A stretch of 64,000 bases of DNA, from NCBI GenBank assembly GCA_016178595.1, contig JACOSY010000013.1, forward strand, positions 159,463 through 223,462, written 5' to 3'. The translations under genes were made by a program, and so were the position numbers. A model generated the notes under the pieces. The model made no database searches. It saw nothing but the letters and a program-made list of their open reading frames with translations, and was not told where the DNA came from. This DNA is from Ignavibacteria bacterium (GTDB lineage Bacteria; Bacteroidota; Ignavibacteria; UBA10030; SZUA-254). Each line of letters opens with the position of its first letter. Positions within the stretch are counted from its first letter, which is position 1. Below, one piece after another: positions 25,285 to 33,534 of this stretch.

Positions 25285-26359
25285 CGTAGACTTTCAGAAC
25301 ATCGTACAACGTCGTCCGCTGCGCAGGAATGAATCCTGAATCCTGAATCAGTTGAATCACCTCTTCCGTGTTCGTCTTGTTCACGAAGTTTGCGGCGGCA
25401 TGAACGTTTTCTTCGAACAGCGTTCCGCCGAAATCATCGGCACCGAAGTGCAGCGCGATCTGTCCTGTCTTTTTTCCTTCCGAGAACCACGATGCCTGGA
25501 TGTGATCGAAGTTGTCGAGATAGATGCGGGAGATGGCAAGCATCTGCAAATAGCGCATCGGTGTGGCGTAGTGCGGGATAATTTTTTCCAACGGTGTGTT
25601 GCCCGGCTTGAAGCTCCATGGGATGAACGCGGTGAAGCCATGGTACTCATCCTGCAACTGCCGGATCGATTCCAGGTGCTCGACGACGTCTTCGTTGGTC
25701 TCAAGATGACCGTACATCATCGTTGCCGTAGTCTTGTAGCCGATCTTGTGCGCCTCTCGCATGACGTTGAGCCAGTCGGCACTCGTACCTTTGAGGCTTG
25801 AGATTTTTTTCTTAACGCGGTCGGATAAAATCTCCGCGCCGCCGCCGGGGATCGTTCGTTGCCCTGCATCCCACAATCTTTTCAAGACTTCTCGAACCTC
25901 CAACCCCGAAACGCTTGCCATCCCGATGATCTCCGATGTCGACCAGAAGTGTGGCATCACTTCCGGCACCTCCTTCACTGTCCTCTCGACCATCTCGACG
26001 TAATATTCGAACGGAATTTTCGGATTCACACCGCCCTGCAGGAGTACCGTCGTGACGCCATTGGCTACCGAGCGCTTGAAGTTCTCGATCATTGCATCGA
26101 CCGAGTACGTGTACTCGCCCGCTTCGCCTTCGTGCCGGTAGAATGCGCAAAAGATACAATCGACGTTGCAGATGTTCGTATAGTTCGGGTTCGTATCGAC
26201 GACGAACGTTACGCGAGACTCGGGATTCTTCCGGTAGCGAATTTGGTTCGCGAGGTCGCCGAGGTCCAAAAGTTCGGCGTTCTTCAGGAGGAAGAGACAT
26301 TCTTCAGGAGTGAGGCGTTCCTGGTTCTGGATTTTGGTGGAGATGGTTGAGAGGTGCAT
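25265..26359 (-). CDS. mqnC: Cyclic dehypoxanthine futalosine synthase
   Basis: Radical SAM enzyme closing the second ring in the futalosine route to menaquinone. 364 residues from the ATG at 26359; the 4Fe-4S cluster Cys are 64, 68 and 71 (CNVDCIFC). Other landmarks: LLQGGVNPKIPFEYY, PGGGAEILSDRV, ATMMYGHLETNEDVVEHL, FGADDFGGTLFEENV. An upstream TTG at 26371 is the alternative start; neither has a clear ribosome-binding site. It follows the TIGR04255 operon by 19 bp, an unusual neighbour for a core metabolic gene. Confidence 0.95.
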   Translation of the reverse strand: MHLSTISTKIQNQERLTPEECLFLLKNAELLDLGDLANQIRYRKNPESRVTFVVDTNPNYTNICNVDCIFCAFYRHEGEAGEYTYSVDAMIENFKRSVANGVTTVLLQGGVNPKIPFEYYVEMVERTVKEVPEVMPHFWSTSEIIGMASVSGLEVREVLKRLWDAGQRTIPGGGAEILSDRVKKKISSLKGTSADWLNVMREAHKIGYKTTATMMYGHLETNEDVVEHLESIRQLQDEYHGFTAFIPWSFKPGNTPLEKIIPHYATPMRYLQMLAISRIYLDNFDHIQASWFSEGKKTGQIALHFGADDFGGTLFEENVHAAANFVNKTNTEEVIQLIQDSGFIPAQRTTLYDVLKVYEKKEAA

Positions 26360-26378
26360 GGGGGCGATCAAGGGATAT

Positions 26379-26807
26379 TTACCCGGGTACTCTTTGATTA
26401 ACCGGCTCGGGGTTTGGATGATAAGAAGCCTCTCTTGCTAATTCGAGCGCGATGCTTTTTCGCCTATCTTTATCTGGGGGCCAGCCTGTGATGTTTGCAT
26501 GGTTTTCATTTCCCGGTATTGGTTCAGAATCTACTAGTAAAGATTGTTTGCGTACTAATAGAGCTAAGATGTCTGCTCGTCCATAAAGGGTCAGGCTGCG
26601 TGCTGTTGCAACATTCTTTCCATGACGCCATAGTTCAATTTCGGACAAACCAACATGACGAGTAACTGAAAGCTTTAAATCACTAGGAGGAAGGAATGCA
26701 TTCTGTGATGGGGTATTATCCTTCTTATGGATCCAATTGCTGCGGAGGATAAATCGTGCTATTAATTCATTATCAACTACTACCGTAACAGGGAAGTCGG
26801 CGTTCAT
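26379..26807 (-). CDS. Third gene of the TIGR04255 operon, unknown function
   Basis: 142-residue soluble protein, start overlapping the previous stop as ATGA. Visible stretches: an N-terminal DNELIARFILRSNWI and a C-terminal NHANITGWPPDKDRRKSIALE-type region ending PEPVNQRVPG. No signal, TM or known catalytic motif. Low GC and tight coupling show that it belongs with the two genes upstream and not with mqnC. I recall similar proteins beside TIGR04255 genes elsewhere, but this could not be checked. Confidence 0.65.
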   Translation of the reverse strand: MNADFPVTVVVDNELIARFILRSNWIHKKDNTPSQNAFLPPSDLKLSVTRHVGLSEIELWRHGKNVATARSLTLYGRADILALLVRKQSLLVDSEPIPGNENHANITGWPPDKDRRKSIALELAREASYHPNPEPVNQRVPG

Positions 26808-27268
26808 GTGGCATTTATACGTCGAATCAAATCAAGAATTATTCTTGGCGTTTCTCCCAAGAAAATCTCAGTGCCGTATGCTTTATTGGGTCCGATGAGT
26901 GCAGCATAGTGTAAATCTCCTTCTGGGCTTATACTGACCGATAGGACACGGTTGGGAGATTGATACCACTCGAATGTAATATGCCCATCCGGTTCAGCGC
27001 CAACAGTTGGAGCCGGGATGATAGTAGGAAGAACTTCGAGAAAAGCATACGCTCTTGCAAAAGTTTCAGCTTGAATCGCGTCGGCCCCGTACCCATCCCA
27101 CCCTTTTTCTATCGCCATATCTCGTACCTCAATGAGTTCAGGAAGTACTTTCTTCAGAACTGAAAAATAATAACTATTTTTCAGCTGCTCTTGTATAATA
27201 AATGCGGCGCTCGAACTATATCCGGTTGTGCTTGTCCCATCAAGGCTAAGAGCAATAGAAGCAATCAT
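26804..27268 (-). CDS. Second gene of the TIGR04255 operon, unknown function
   Basis: 154-residue soluble protein. The most recognisable block is KGWDGYGADAIQAETFARAY with later DGHITFEWYQSPNRVLSVSI and an end of GETPRIILDLI. The 'GWDGYGA' motif followed by a beta-rich part is recurrent in uncharacterised proteins of such operons. It overlaps the genes on both sides by 4 bp (ATGA), so the three are translationally coupled and may form a complex. Confidence 0.65.
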   Translation of the reverse strand: MIASIALSLDGTSTTGYSSSAAFIIQEQLKNSYYFSVLKKVLPELIEVRDMAIEKGWDGYGADAIQAETFARAYAFLEVLPTIIPAPTVGAEPDGHITFEWYQSPNRVLSVSISPEGDLHYAALIGPNKAYGTEIFLGETPRIILDLIRRINAT

Positions 27269-28050
27269 ATGAATGTTTTAAGAAGGTCTTCTGTAATAAT
27301 ACCAAAAAAAGCTTTATTTTTCAACACGTCGATTTCAACCAACCGCTGTTTTAATAATTCGCTTTTTGGGCCAAAAGGTTGCTGTGTATAGACATCAATA
27401 TCAAGAATCAGGGCAAATTCATTTCCTTGACCCTCAGGAGGTTGCACAGTTTTTATCAAATTCATTGCATATATACTGCCAGGTACGGCAAATATATCGT
27501 GGTGTAAGAAGCCAACACGCGTGAGATTCATTTCACGTAAATCATCAGGAAATCCCCTAAAGTAATCTTCAAGTTGTACACGTTTCTCTCCTATTATTGG
27601 AAAGCGATTAATAAACCTGACACCTAATCGTTGAATCTCAGATGGCTGTGCCAACTCAAAATGGATCTCCCATAATCGGAGTGCTTCGGCACTGAACAGT
27701 TGCCAGTTTTCATAGGGTTTGAGTCGACTGAAGGAAAAGAGATCAAGTTGAAATTTAGTAATGTGGCTTTTGTCTGCTGAAGTGAATTGCCATCCTTGCC
27801 AACCTAGATTTTGGCTATCAACTTTAGGTTCTTGACCAGGAGTCCATTGGAGTTGGCTGGAGAATCCTTGCACAGAGCGATGTTCAGGATATCCAGTTAA
27901 TAGTTGCTTTAGCTTTGTGAGAATATCGGTTTCGTTCCACGGTAGACTTGCTCGCCCTCGTATCTCAATCACCGCTTCGGTGATTGGCGCACGCGAAAGG
28001 TGTGGAAATTTTTCTGATGTATCAATGTATGATTGAGGTGCTTGGTCCAT
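27265..28050 (-). CDS. TIGR04255-family protein
   Basis: 261 residues of the sporadically distributed TIGR04255 family. The opening FPHLSRAPITEAVIEIRGRA, the mid-part LGVRFINRFPI (with the L-x-V-x-Y/F-I-N motif) and the late ILDIDVYTQQPFGP are the family pattern. No biochemical role is established for it; the patchy distribution suggests an accessory or defence-type function. It is the first gene of a three-gene operon lying between mqnEA (37 bp away) and mqnC, and is AT-rich compared with both. Confidence 0.8.
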   Translation of the reverse strand: MDQAPQSYIDTSEKFPHLSRAPITEAVIEIRGRASLPWNETDILTKLKQLLTGYPEHRSVQGFSSQLQWTPGQEPKVDSQNLGWQGWQFTSADKSHITKFQLDLFSFSRLKPYENWQLFSAEALRLWEIHFELAQPSEIQRLGVRFINRFPIIGEKRVQLEDYFRGFPDDLREMNLTRVGFLHHDIFAVPGSIYAMNLIKTVQPPEGQGNEFALILDIDVYTQQPFGPKSELLKQRLVEIDVLKNKAFFGIITEDLLKTFI

Positions 28051-28086
28051 AAATGTGTTGCCAATATACAGAATAGCTACACTATC

Positions 28087-29955
28087 TCAAAGACAGTGCA
28101 CGTTGATCATATTAATCTCTTCCACCAACCTCCGAAACTCCCGCATCGCCTCTCGTTCTCTTTCGCCAAGCCGGTAGCTGAAGCCTTCGAGATATTCTTC
28201 CACATCTTTTCGCTCAAGGCCTATGCGCTTGCCGTGAAGTTCGCCGATCTCGCCGAAGTGTTCTTCACTCATATCCAGCGAGCGTTCGATGAGCGACGAG
28301 AGTTCTTGTTTGGTTTTTTCCGGCAAGGGTTTTTTCATTGCCCAGACGGCAAAGACGAACGGCAGCTTCTTCCAGTCGTACCACTCTTTGGCGAGATCGA
28401 AGACCAGCTCGAAGCCGGCAAGTCCGTGTTTGTTACGATGCAGAGCTTCGTCACCGATGAGGAGCACCGCATCGAACTTCGAGCAATCGTTTACGCCGGC
28501 GTGCATCCGTTCGAGCGTTGCTTTTACGCCATATTTCTTTTCCAGCAAGACTTGCAGCAGGCGGACAGAGGTGGCAGTATCGTCGGTGATGCCGATGATT
28601 TTTCCATTGAGATCGAGCCATCCTTCTTTGGAAAAAAGCATCACGCTCTTGACCTGATCGCGCGTGGCGATGCAGAAGGGAAGAAGTTCTAGCGATTCTT
28701 CCTGCCGGAAGTAATCCATCAAAGAAAAGGGACCCGCGATGATCTGCGCTTTGTCTTCCAACAACCCCATCCGCCGCGGCACGATGGGGAGAATCTTAAA
28801 CTGCCGCTTCTCAAAATGATGATAGAACGGAACCGAGTTGAGGTACGGAATCTTGCCGACGACATTGTCGGCGTAGACGTTGAGCGCATTATAATAGACG
28901 TCGCGCTCGACCGGAATTTTCCCGGCGTCACGGATGATCTTGATGATTTGGTTTTTGGCGAGCTTCATCGGACTGATGGCGCCGGCGTCGTGGGCGATCT
29001 TCTCGCCGCCGACGGTTCCGTCCATGTCGTCCGCTCCGAAGTTGAGGGCAACGGATGCAACTTCTTCCGTCAGCATCACCCAGTACGCCTTGATGTGCGG
29101 GAAGTTATCGAGCATTAGTCGTGAAATAGCAATCGTCTTCAGGTCATCAATGGCGGAGGTGAACTGATTCGTCGGCTTGATGCCCGTGTCGCCCGGCTGG
29201 AATGCGAGCGGAATAAAAGTTAAGAATCCACCCGTCTCATCTTGAGCCTCGCGGAGCTTGATCATGTGAATCAACCGCTCTTCGAGCGTTTCAACATGCC
29301 CGTACAACATCGTGCTGTTGGTGGGAATGCCAAGCTTGTGTGCGGTCTTGTGCACTTCGAACCAACCCTTGGCGCCGATCTTCTGATTGAAGAGAAGTTT
29401 TCTGACTCTTTCAGAAAAGACTTCGGCGCCGCCGCCGGGCATCGTCTTGAGTCCTGCCGCCTGCAATTGGCGTAGCACTTCTTCGATCGGCATCCGGAAC
29501 TTCTTGTGGAAGAAGTCGATTTCGACGGCAGTATACGCCTTCACGTCGGCGTGAGGGAATTTTTCGTGGATCGAGCGGACGATATCGACGTACCGCTCCC
29601 ACGGCCAGTCGGCCGGCATGCCGCCGGTGATGTGGACTTCGGCGATCTCCGGCGAGAGCTTGCCGAGAATCTCTTCGGTCGTCATCTCGTAGGCATTCGC
29701 ATCGCCCTTCTTCACGGCGAAATCGCAGAACTTGCACGAGAGGATACAGATGTTCGTGTGCTCGATTTTTTGATTGAGGACGAAGTAGACCGCGTCGCCG
29801 CTCTTTTGCTGCTGGACGAAGTGCGCCATCTTGCCGAGTGCGATGACGTCGTTCGTATTATAGAGCGCGAGGCCGTCTTCGAGGGAAAGGCGTTTACCGC
29901 GCTGGACTTTGGACCAGATGGGGATGAGATTTTGATCTCTGAAGTTGATACTCAT
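28087..29955 (-). CDS. mqnEA: Fused aminofutalosine synthase (MqnE) and chorismate dehydratase (MqnA)
   Basis: 622 residues. Residues 1 to about 360 are MqnE, a radical SAM enzyme with Cys70, Cys74 and Cys77 (CILSCKFC), PGGGAEVFSERVR, NSTMLYGHVETLEERL and FGADDMDGTVGGEKI. From about residue 368 the sequence is MqnA: VGKIPYLNSVPFYHHFEKR, IIAGPFSLMDYFRQEESLEL, ITDDTATSVRLLQ, LLIGDEALH. MqnA makes 3-(enolpyruvyl)benzoate from chorismate and MqnE uses it, so the fusion joins two consecutive steps. The start overlaps the upstream PD40 stop (ATGA). Confidence 0.92.
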   Translation of the reverse strand: MSINFRDQNLIPIWSKVQRGKRLSLEDGLALYNTNDVIALGKMAHFVQQQKSGDAVYFVLNQKIEHTNICILSCKFCDFAVKKGDANAYEMTTEEILGKLSPEIAEVHITGGMPADWPWERYVDIVRSIHEKFPHADVKAYTAVEIDFFHKKFRMPIEEVLRQLQAAGLKTMPGGGAEVFSERVRKLLFNQKIGAKGWFEVHKTAHKLGIPTNSTMLYGHVETLEERLIHMIKLREAQDETGGFLTFIPLAFQPGDTGIKPTNQFTSAIDDLKTIAISRLMLDNFPHIKAYWVMLTEEVASVALNFGADDMDGTVGGEKIAHDAGAISPMKLAKNQIIKIIRDAGKIPVERDVYYNALNVYADNVVGKIPYLNSVPFYHHFEKRQFKILPIVPRRMGLLEDKAQIIAGPFSLMDYFRQEESLELLPFCIATRDQVKSVMLFSKEGWLDLNGKIIGITDDTATSVRLLQVLLEKKYGVKATLERMHAGVNDCSKFDAVLLIGDEALHRNKHGLAGFELVFDLAKEWYDWKKLPFVFAVWAMKKPLPEKTKQELSSLIERSLDMSEEHFGEIGELHGKRIGLERKDVEEYLEGFSYRLGEREREAMREFRRLVEEINMINVHCL

Positions 29956-31010
29956 TTTATTTCGGCAGCGTAGAGATTATTGTTGTACACGTATGCCACC
30001 CTTCTCGAATCCGGCGACCAACTGCCGGGAGTCCGCGTGGAAGCGATGAATCGCTTCGAATTTCCATCTGAATCTATAACATAAAGACTGGAGGCGGTCG
30101 TATTGTATTCCAGGAATTCAATGGAAGAACCATCCGGCGAATAGCTGAACGAGTATGGCTGGCTATCATCAGTGTTGGCAGTGAGAACTCTCGTTGTCCC
30201 TCCATCGAAAGGAATCTCAAACAGCTGAAAGGACGACGTAGATTCTGCCCGATCCGAAAAGAGAATCTTCCTTCCATCCGGCGACCAGCGGAGTTCGTTA
30301 GTCCCAGCTCGGAATTCGTAGATGCGTCGAAAGACGTTTTCATACGGGCTCAGCACGGCAAGATATGATTTTGTCACTGCGCCCCCCGGCCACGAAGAGT
30401 CCTTAAAACATTGTGCAGCAATCCGCCCATCGGGCGACCACGAAACATGTCCCGGTACTATTGTATCCGACCACTGGCTGAGCGTTCCGTGTAAGGTGTA
30501 CACGAAGAGGTGAGATTGGGAAGCGCCGAACTTTCGTCCGGCGATCAGGATTTCTCCGCCACCAGGCGACCAGTCGAGATCGAATGTGTTTGCAAGCGAA
30601 TCGATGATGGTGACGTTGCCCATCGTATCGATAATTCTCATCGGTGGATCGTACTCGGTCCATACGACAAATTTATCTCCTTTCGGAGACCACGCAAACT
30701 TATGCTGAAACAATCGTAGATTCGAAGTGAGCTGTTTGGTGATGGCTGCTGACGTGTCTGCGATGAACAGTTCGTAGTCGGGAAGCGATGGTTCCGATGC
30801 CGTCTCCACGTCTGTCCCGCAGCCCGACCGTTTGCCGACGACGAAATCGTATTCAGTCTTCGAGATCAGAATCGCATTCATCGTCGTAGGAGACCATGCA
30901 GCATTACCAATAGCCTTGAAATGCCGCCGCTCACCTTCGTCCCCGCATTGGAAAGTGAGCAACGAGAGAATCGTAACGCTCATGACTTTATGAATCCTCA
31001 CATGGTTCAT
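29952..31010 (-). CDS. PD40 (TolB-like) beta-propeller lipoprotein
   Basis: From the ATG at 31010 (GGAAGGA upstream) the product is 352 residues. The signal (VMSVTILSLLTFQC) ends in a probable lipidated Cys, followed by repeated WSPxGxxI/F blades (FAWSPKGDKFVVW, LDWSPGGGEILIAG, VSWSPDGRIAA, LRWSPDGRKILFS, FSYSPDGSSIEF, GSWSPDSRRVAYV). These are TolB-type WD40-like repeats of a periplasmic propeller. Its stop overlaps the mqnEA start by 4 bp, an unexpected coupling to menaquinone synthesis. Confidence 0.82.
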   Translation of the reverse strand: MNHVRIHKVMSVTILSLLTFQCGDEGERRHFKAIGNAAWSPTTMNAILISKTEYDFVVGKRSGCGTDVETASEPSLPDYELFIADTSAAITKQLTSNLRLFQHKFAWSPKGDKFVVWTEYDPPMRIIDTMGNVTIIDSLANTFDLDWSPGGGEILIAGRKFGASQSHLFVYTLHGTLSQWSDTIVPGHVSWSPDGRIAAQCFKDSSWPGGAVTKSYLAVLSPYENVFRRIYEFRAGTNELRWSPDGRKILFSDRAESTSSFQLFEIPFDGGTTRVLTANTDDSQPYSFSYSPDGSSIEFLEYNTTASSLYVIDSDGNSKRFIASTRTPGSWSPDSRRVAYVYNNNLYAAEIK

Positions 31011-31094
31011 TTCCAAATCCTTCCCACGTCTCATCCACTCATATTCGTAATCTTATCTCTATAGGGATAAATTTCCAATACAATCCTTTGCGTT

Positions 31095-31146
31095 CTTTGC
31101 GCCTTGGCGTAAAGTAATTTCTCGCAAGGGCGCTAAGGCCGCAAAG
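31095..31146. repeat. Interspersed inverted repeat after mqnL
   Basis: CTTTGCGCCTTGGCG at 31095-31109 and CGCTAAGGCCGCAAAG at 31131-31146 are imperfect reverse complements. The sequence resembles the 'CTTTGCGCCTTGGCG' palindromes scattered through many bacterial genomes. It fills most of the gap between mqnL and the PD40 gene. Confidence 0.55.
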
Positions 31147-31149
31147 AAA

Positions 31150-32976
31150 TTACGTTCTCCAAATCTTCCCCCACTTTTGATCGATACGTTTCACGATGTC
31201 GTCGCTCATCACGAGCGGTTTGGGATAACCGGGTTTCCACGTGGCGTCGATGCCCAGAACACCACTATATATAGGGCTGATGCCATGGAGCCTGGTTTCC
31301 GTGAAAACCACATCCCGTTCGCAATCGAAGCGGGTAAAGACTCCCCAAATATAACTCTCTTTATTCTGAATATCCACGTCGGGAGAGACGAGAGCGATCA
31401 GTTTCAGACTGGAGAGTTCCGCCAACGATATAAGCTTTTGTAAAACCTTTGTGCTGGTTTGAGTTTCGGGGTTTGAGGATTGGGGAGGAACATTTGTTAG
31501 CGGCGGTTCTACTTTGACAAGAAGCAACGTGTTCTCGATAAGATTGGTTTCAATGATTCGGCGGTCGTGCTGACTTAATTGTAAACAATATTCCTTGAGT
31601 TTCTCTTCTTGTCTCGAACCTCGAACCTCGAACCCCAAACCTCTTCCCGGTTTTCTCGTCGCGTCAAGAATCATCTTGCTGCCAAGGTTCATCGTGTAGC
31701 TCGTGAAGTCAAGCGTATCGAGAGGGACTTTGGGAATCATGATGAAGTCGTAATGGGGATCGAAGTTCGCTTTGACTTCCTTCATCACGGCATGGAAGTC
31801 GCGCACATTTACTCCCGAGGAGACGGTGATCATGCACTTTGTGAGCGACAACTGATCGGTGCCCATCAACCCGAGGGCGGCTTTCATCGCTTCTTTCTGG
31901 TAACGCTGTTCGATCGCAACGACGAGCAAGTTGTGGAAGCCCGCTTCGTAGTATGCCCAGAGGTCAGTGACTTCTTTGTGGATGAGCTTTGCGAGTGGTC
32001 CGAGTATCTGCTGCGTCGCGTCGCCGAGGAATTTATCTTCCATAGGCGGTTTGCCGACGACGATTGCAGGATAGATTGGATTTTTCCGATGCGTTATTGC
32101 TTTGAGATGAAAGACAGGAAATTCACTCGCAGCAGAGTAATGACCGAAGTGATCGCCGAACGGTCCTTCCATCCTTCGTTCTTTCTGCGGCACAACACCT
32201 TCGAGAATGAACTCGGCAGAGGCAGGAACGTCAATAGAAATTGTCCTTGCGCGCGTAAATGTAACACGGCGATTCTGGAGGAAGCCGGCAAACATCGCTT
32301 CATCGATTCCTTCCGGAAGCGGAGCAACTGTTGCGAGCAGCAGCGCAGGATCGGTGCCAAGTGCAACGGCAAGCTCCAAGTTTCCTCCCAGCTTTTCTGA
32401 CTGAAAATAATGGAAGCCGCCCCCTTTCTGTATCTGCCAGTGCATGCCGGTGGTTTTCGCATCAAACACGTGCATGCGATAGATACCGATGTTCCGCTTC
32501 GCGTCGCGTGGATCGTACGTGATGATTTGTCCGTACGTGATAAAACGCCCGCCGTCTTCCGGCCAGCAAACCTGGATTGGCAGCGCGTCAAAATTCGGTG
32601 CGGCTACTACTTCCTGTGAGATTCCCGATGAAACAAGTTTCGATCGAGCTTTGAAGAATCGTTTGACAGTCTGCTTGTTATCGAGCATCGCCCTGAGTGT
32701 TGGAGGAAATGCCCGTTCAAGAAAGTGAATCAGTTCTTCGCCGATCTGATCGGGATGCCGTTCGAGCGCAAGTTCGATCCGCTTGTTGCTTGCAAAATGG
32801 TTCACGACGAGAGGAAACTGCGAGCCTGTGGCGTGTTCGATGAAGAGAGCGGGCTTTCCTTCCCGCAATGCTCTGATAGAAAGTTCTGTCAGCTCTAAGG
32901 CAGGATCAATTTCAACGGAGGTGCGGTGAAGTTCGCCGTTGCGTTCAAGGATGTGGAGAAATTCTCGGAGGGCCAC
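31150..32976 (-). CDS. mqnL: UbiD-family menaquinone biosynthesis decarboxylase
   Basis: 608 residues, GTG start, 6 bp after ubiX. UbiD-family prenyl-FMN decarboxylase of the futalosine pathway, acting on the dihydroxynaphthoate ring. Landmarks: ALFIEHATGSQFPLVVNHFA, FITYGQIITYDPRDAKRNIG, GMHWQIQKGGGFHYFQSE, EGPFGDHFGHYS (E-P-FGD/H substrate region), GIDATWKPGYPKPL near the end. Two short segments (GLGFEVRGSRQEE and PQSSNPETQTSTK) are encoded by heptanucleotide repeats and seem inserted relative to the family. Transcribed with ubiX and mqnP. Confidence 0.92.
   Translation of the reverse strand: MALREFLHILERNGELHRTSVEIDPALELTELSIRALREGKPALFIEHATGSQFPLVVNHFASNKRIELALERHPDQIGEELIHFLERAFPPTLRAMLDNKQTVKRFFKARSKLVSSGISQEVVAAPNFDALPIQVCWPEDGGRFITYGQIITYDPRDAKRNIGIYRMHVFDAKTTGMHWQIQKGGGFHYFQSEKLGGNLELAVALGTDPALLLATVAPLPEGIDEAMFAGFLQNRRVTFTRARTISIDVPASAEFILEGVVPQKERRMEGPFGDHFGHYSAASEFPVFHLKAITHRKNPIYPAIVVGKPPMEDKFLGDATQQILGPLAKLIHKEVTDLWAYYEAGFHNLLVVAIEQRYQKEAMKAALGLMGTDQLSLTKCMITVSSGVNVRDFHAVMKEVKANFDPHYDFIMIPKVPLDTLDFTSYTMNLGSKMILDATRKPGRGLGFEVRGSRQEEKLKEYCLQLSQHDRRIIETNLIENTLLLVKVEPPLTNVPPQSSNPETQTSTKVLQKLISLAELSSLKLIALVSPDVDIQNKESYIWGVFTRFDCERDVVFTETRLHGISPIYSGVLGIDATWKPGYPKPLVMSDDIVKRIDQKWGKIWRT
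31457..31484. repeat. Heptanucleotide repeat within mqnL (array 2)
   Basis: Four degenerate 7-mers on the plus strand: GTTTGAG, TTTCGGG, GTTTGAG, GATTGGG. It encodes the SNPETQTS stretch of MqnL and is roughly the inverted complement of array 1. Confidence 0.6.
31613..31640. repeat. Heptanucleotide repeat within mqnL (array 1)
   Basis: Three exact CTCGAAC units and one CCCAAAC on the plus strand, encoding GFEVRGSR on the coding strand. A change of one or two copies would shift the frame, so the net insert length must be kept at a multiple of three. Confidence 0.7.
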
Positions 32977-32982
32977 AAGTCG

Positions 32983-33534
32983 CTACTCCAGTTCCTCTGC
33001 CCGCCAGCCGCGCACATCGCGCACGCCGATGATGCCAAGGACCTTGTCGACAAATCCCGCTACATATTCTTCAACGGTCTTCGGAACAAAGTACAATGGC
33101 GGACTGATCGGCATGATGATTGCGCCATCACGAGAAAGTTTCGCACACTGTTCCAGCGCAGTCGTGGACAGCGGCGTCTCGCGCACACAAAGGATAAGCT
33201 TGTAACGCTCCTTCAATGCAACTTGAGCTGCTCGTGTAATGAGAGTGTCGCCAATCCCTGAAGCAATCTTTCCGAGAGTGGAAGTCGAGCAGGGAAGAAT
33301 GACGTATGCATCGAACTTGTTCGAGCCGGATGCGAGAGGTGCCGTGAGATCATCATTCGGAAACTGTCGCTTGATGAATTGTCGAAGATCTTTCTCCGTC
33401 ATGTTCACTTCGTCTTTCAGCAGCGCTTTCCCCCATTTGCTGACGATAAGGAACTTGTCGCCAGGGCAGCGTTTCAAGAAATCGACCGCATATACTGCGC
33501 CAGACGAGCCTGTAATACCCACGACGATTCTCAC
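32983..33534 (-). CDS. ubiX: UbiX-like flavin prenyltransferase
   Basis: 183 residues. Makes prenylated FMN, the cofactor that UbiD-type decarboxylases need, which explains its place directly before mqnL. Motifs: VVGITGSSGAVYAVDFL, YVILPCSTSTLGKIASGIGD, CVRETPLST, IIMPISPPLYF, CAGF-like AGFVDKVLGIIG. The GTG start overlaps the stop of mqnP (GTGA), so the two are translationally coupled. Confidence 0.93.
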   Translation of the reverse strand: MRIVVGITGSSGAVYAVDFLKRCPGDKFLIVSKWGKALLKDEVNMTEKDLRQFIKRQFPNDDLTAPLASGSNKFDAYVILPCSTSTLGKIASGIGDTLITRAAQVALKERYKLILCVRETPLSTTALEQCAKLSRDGAIIMPISPPLYFVPKTVEEYVAGFVDKVLGIIGVRDVRGWRAEELE

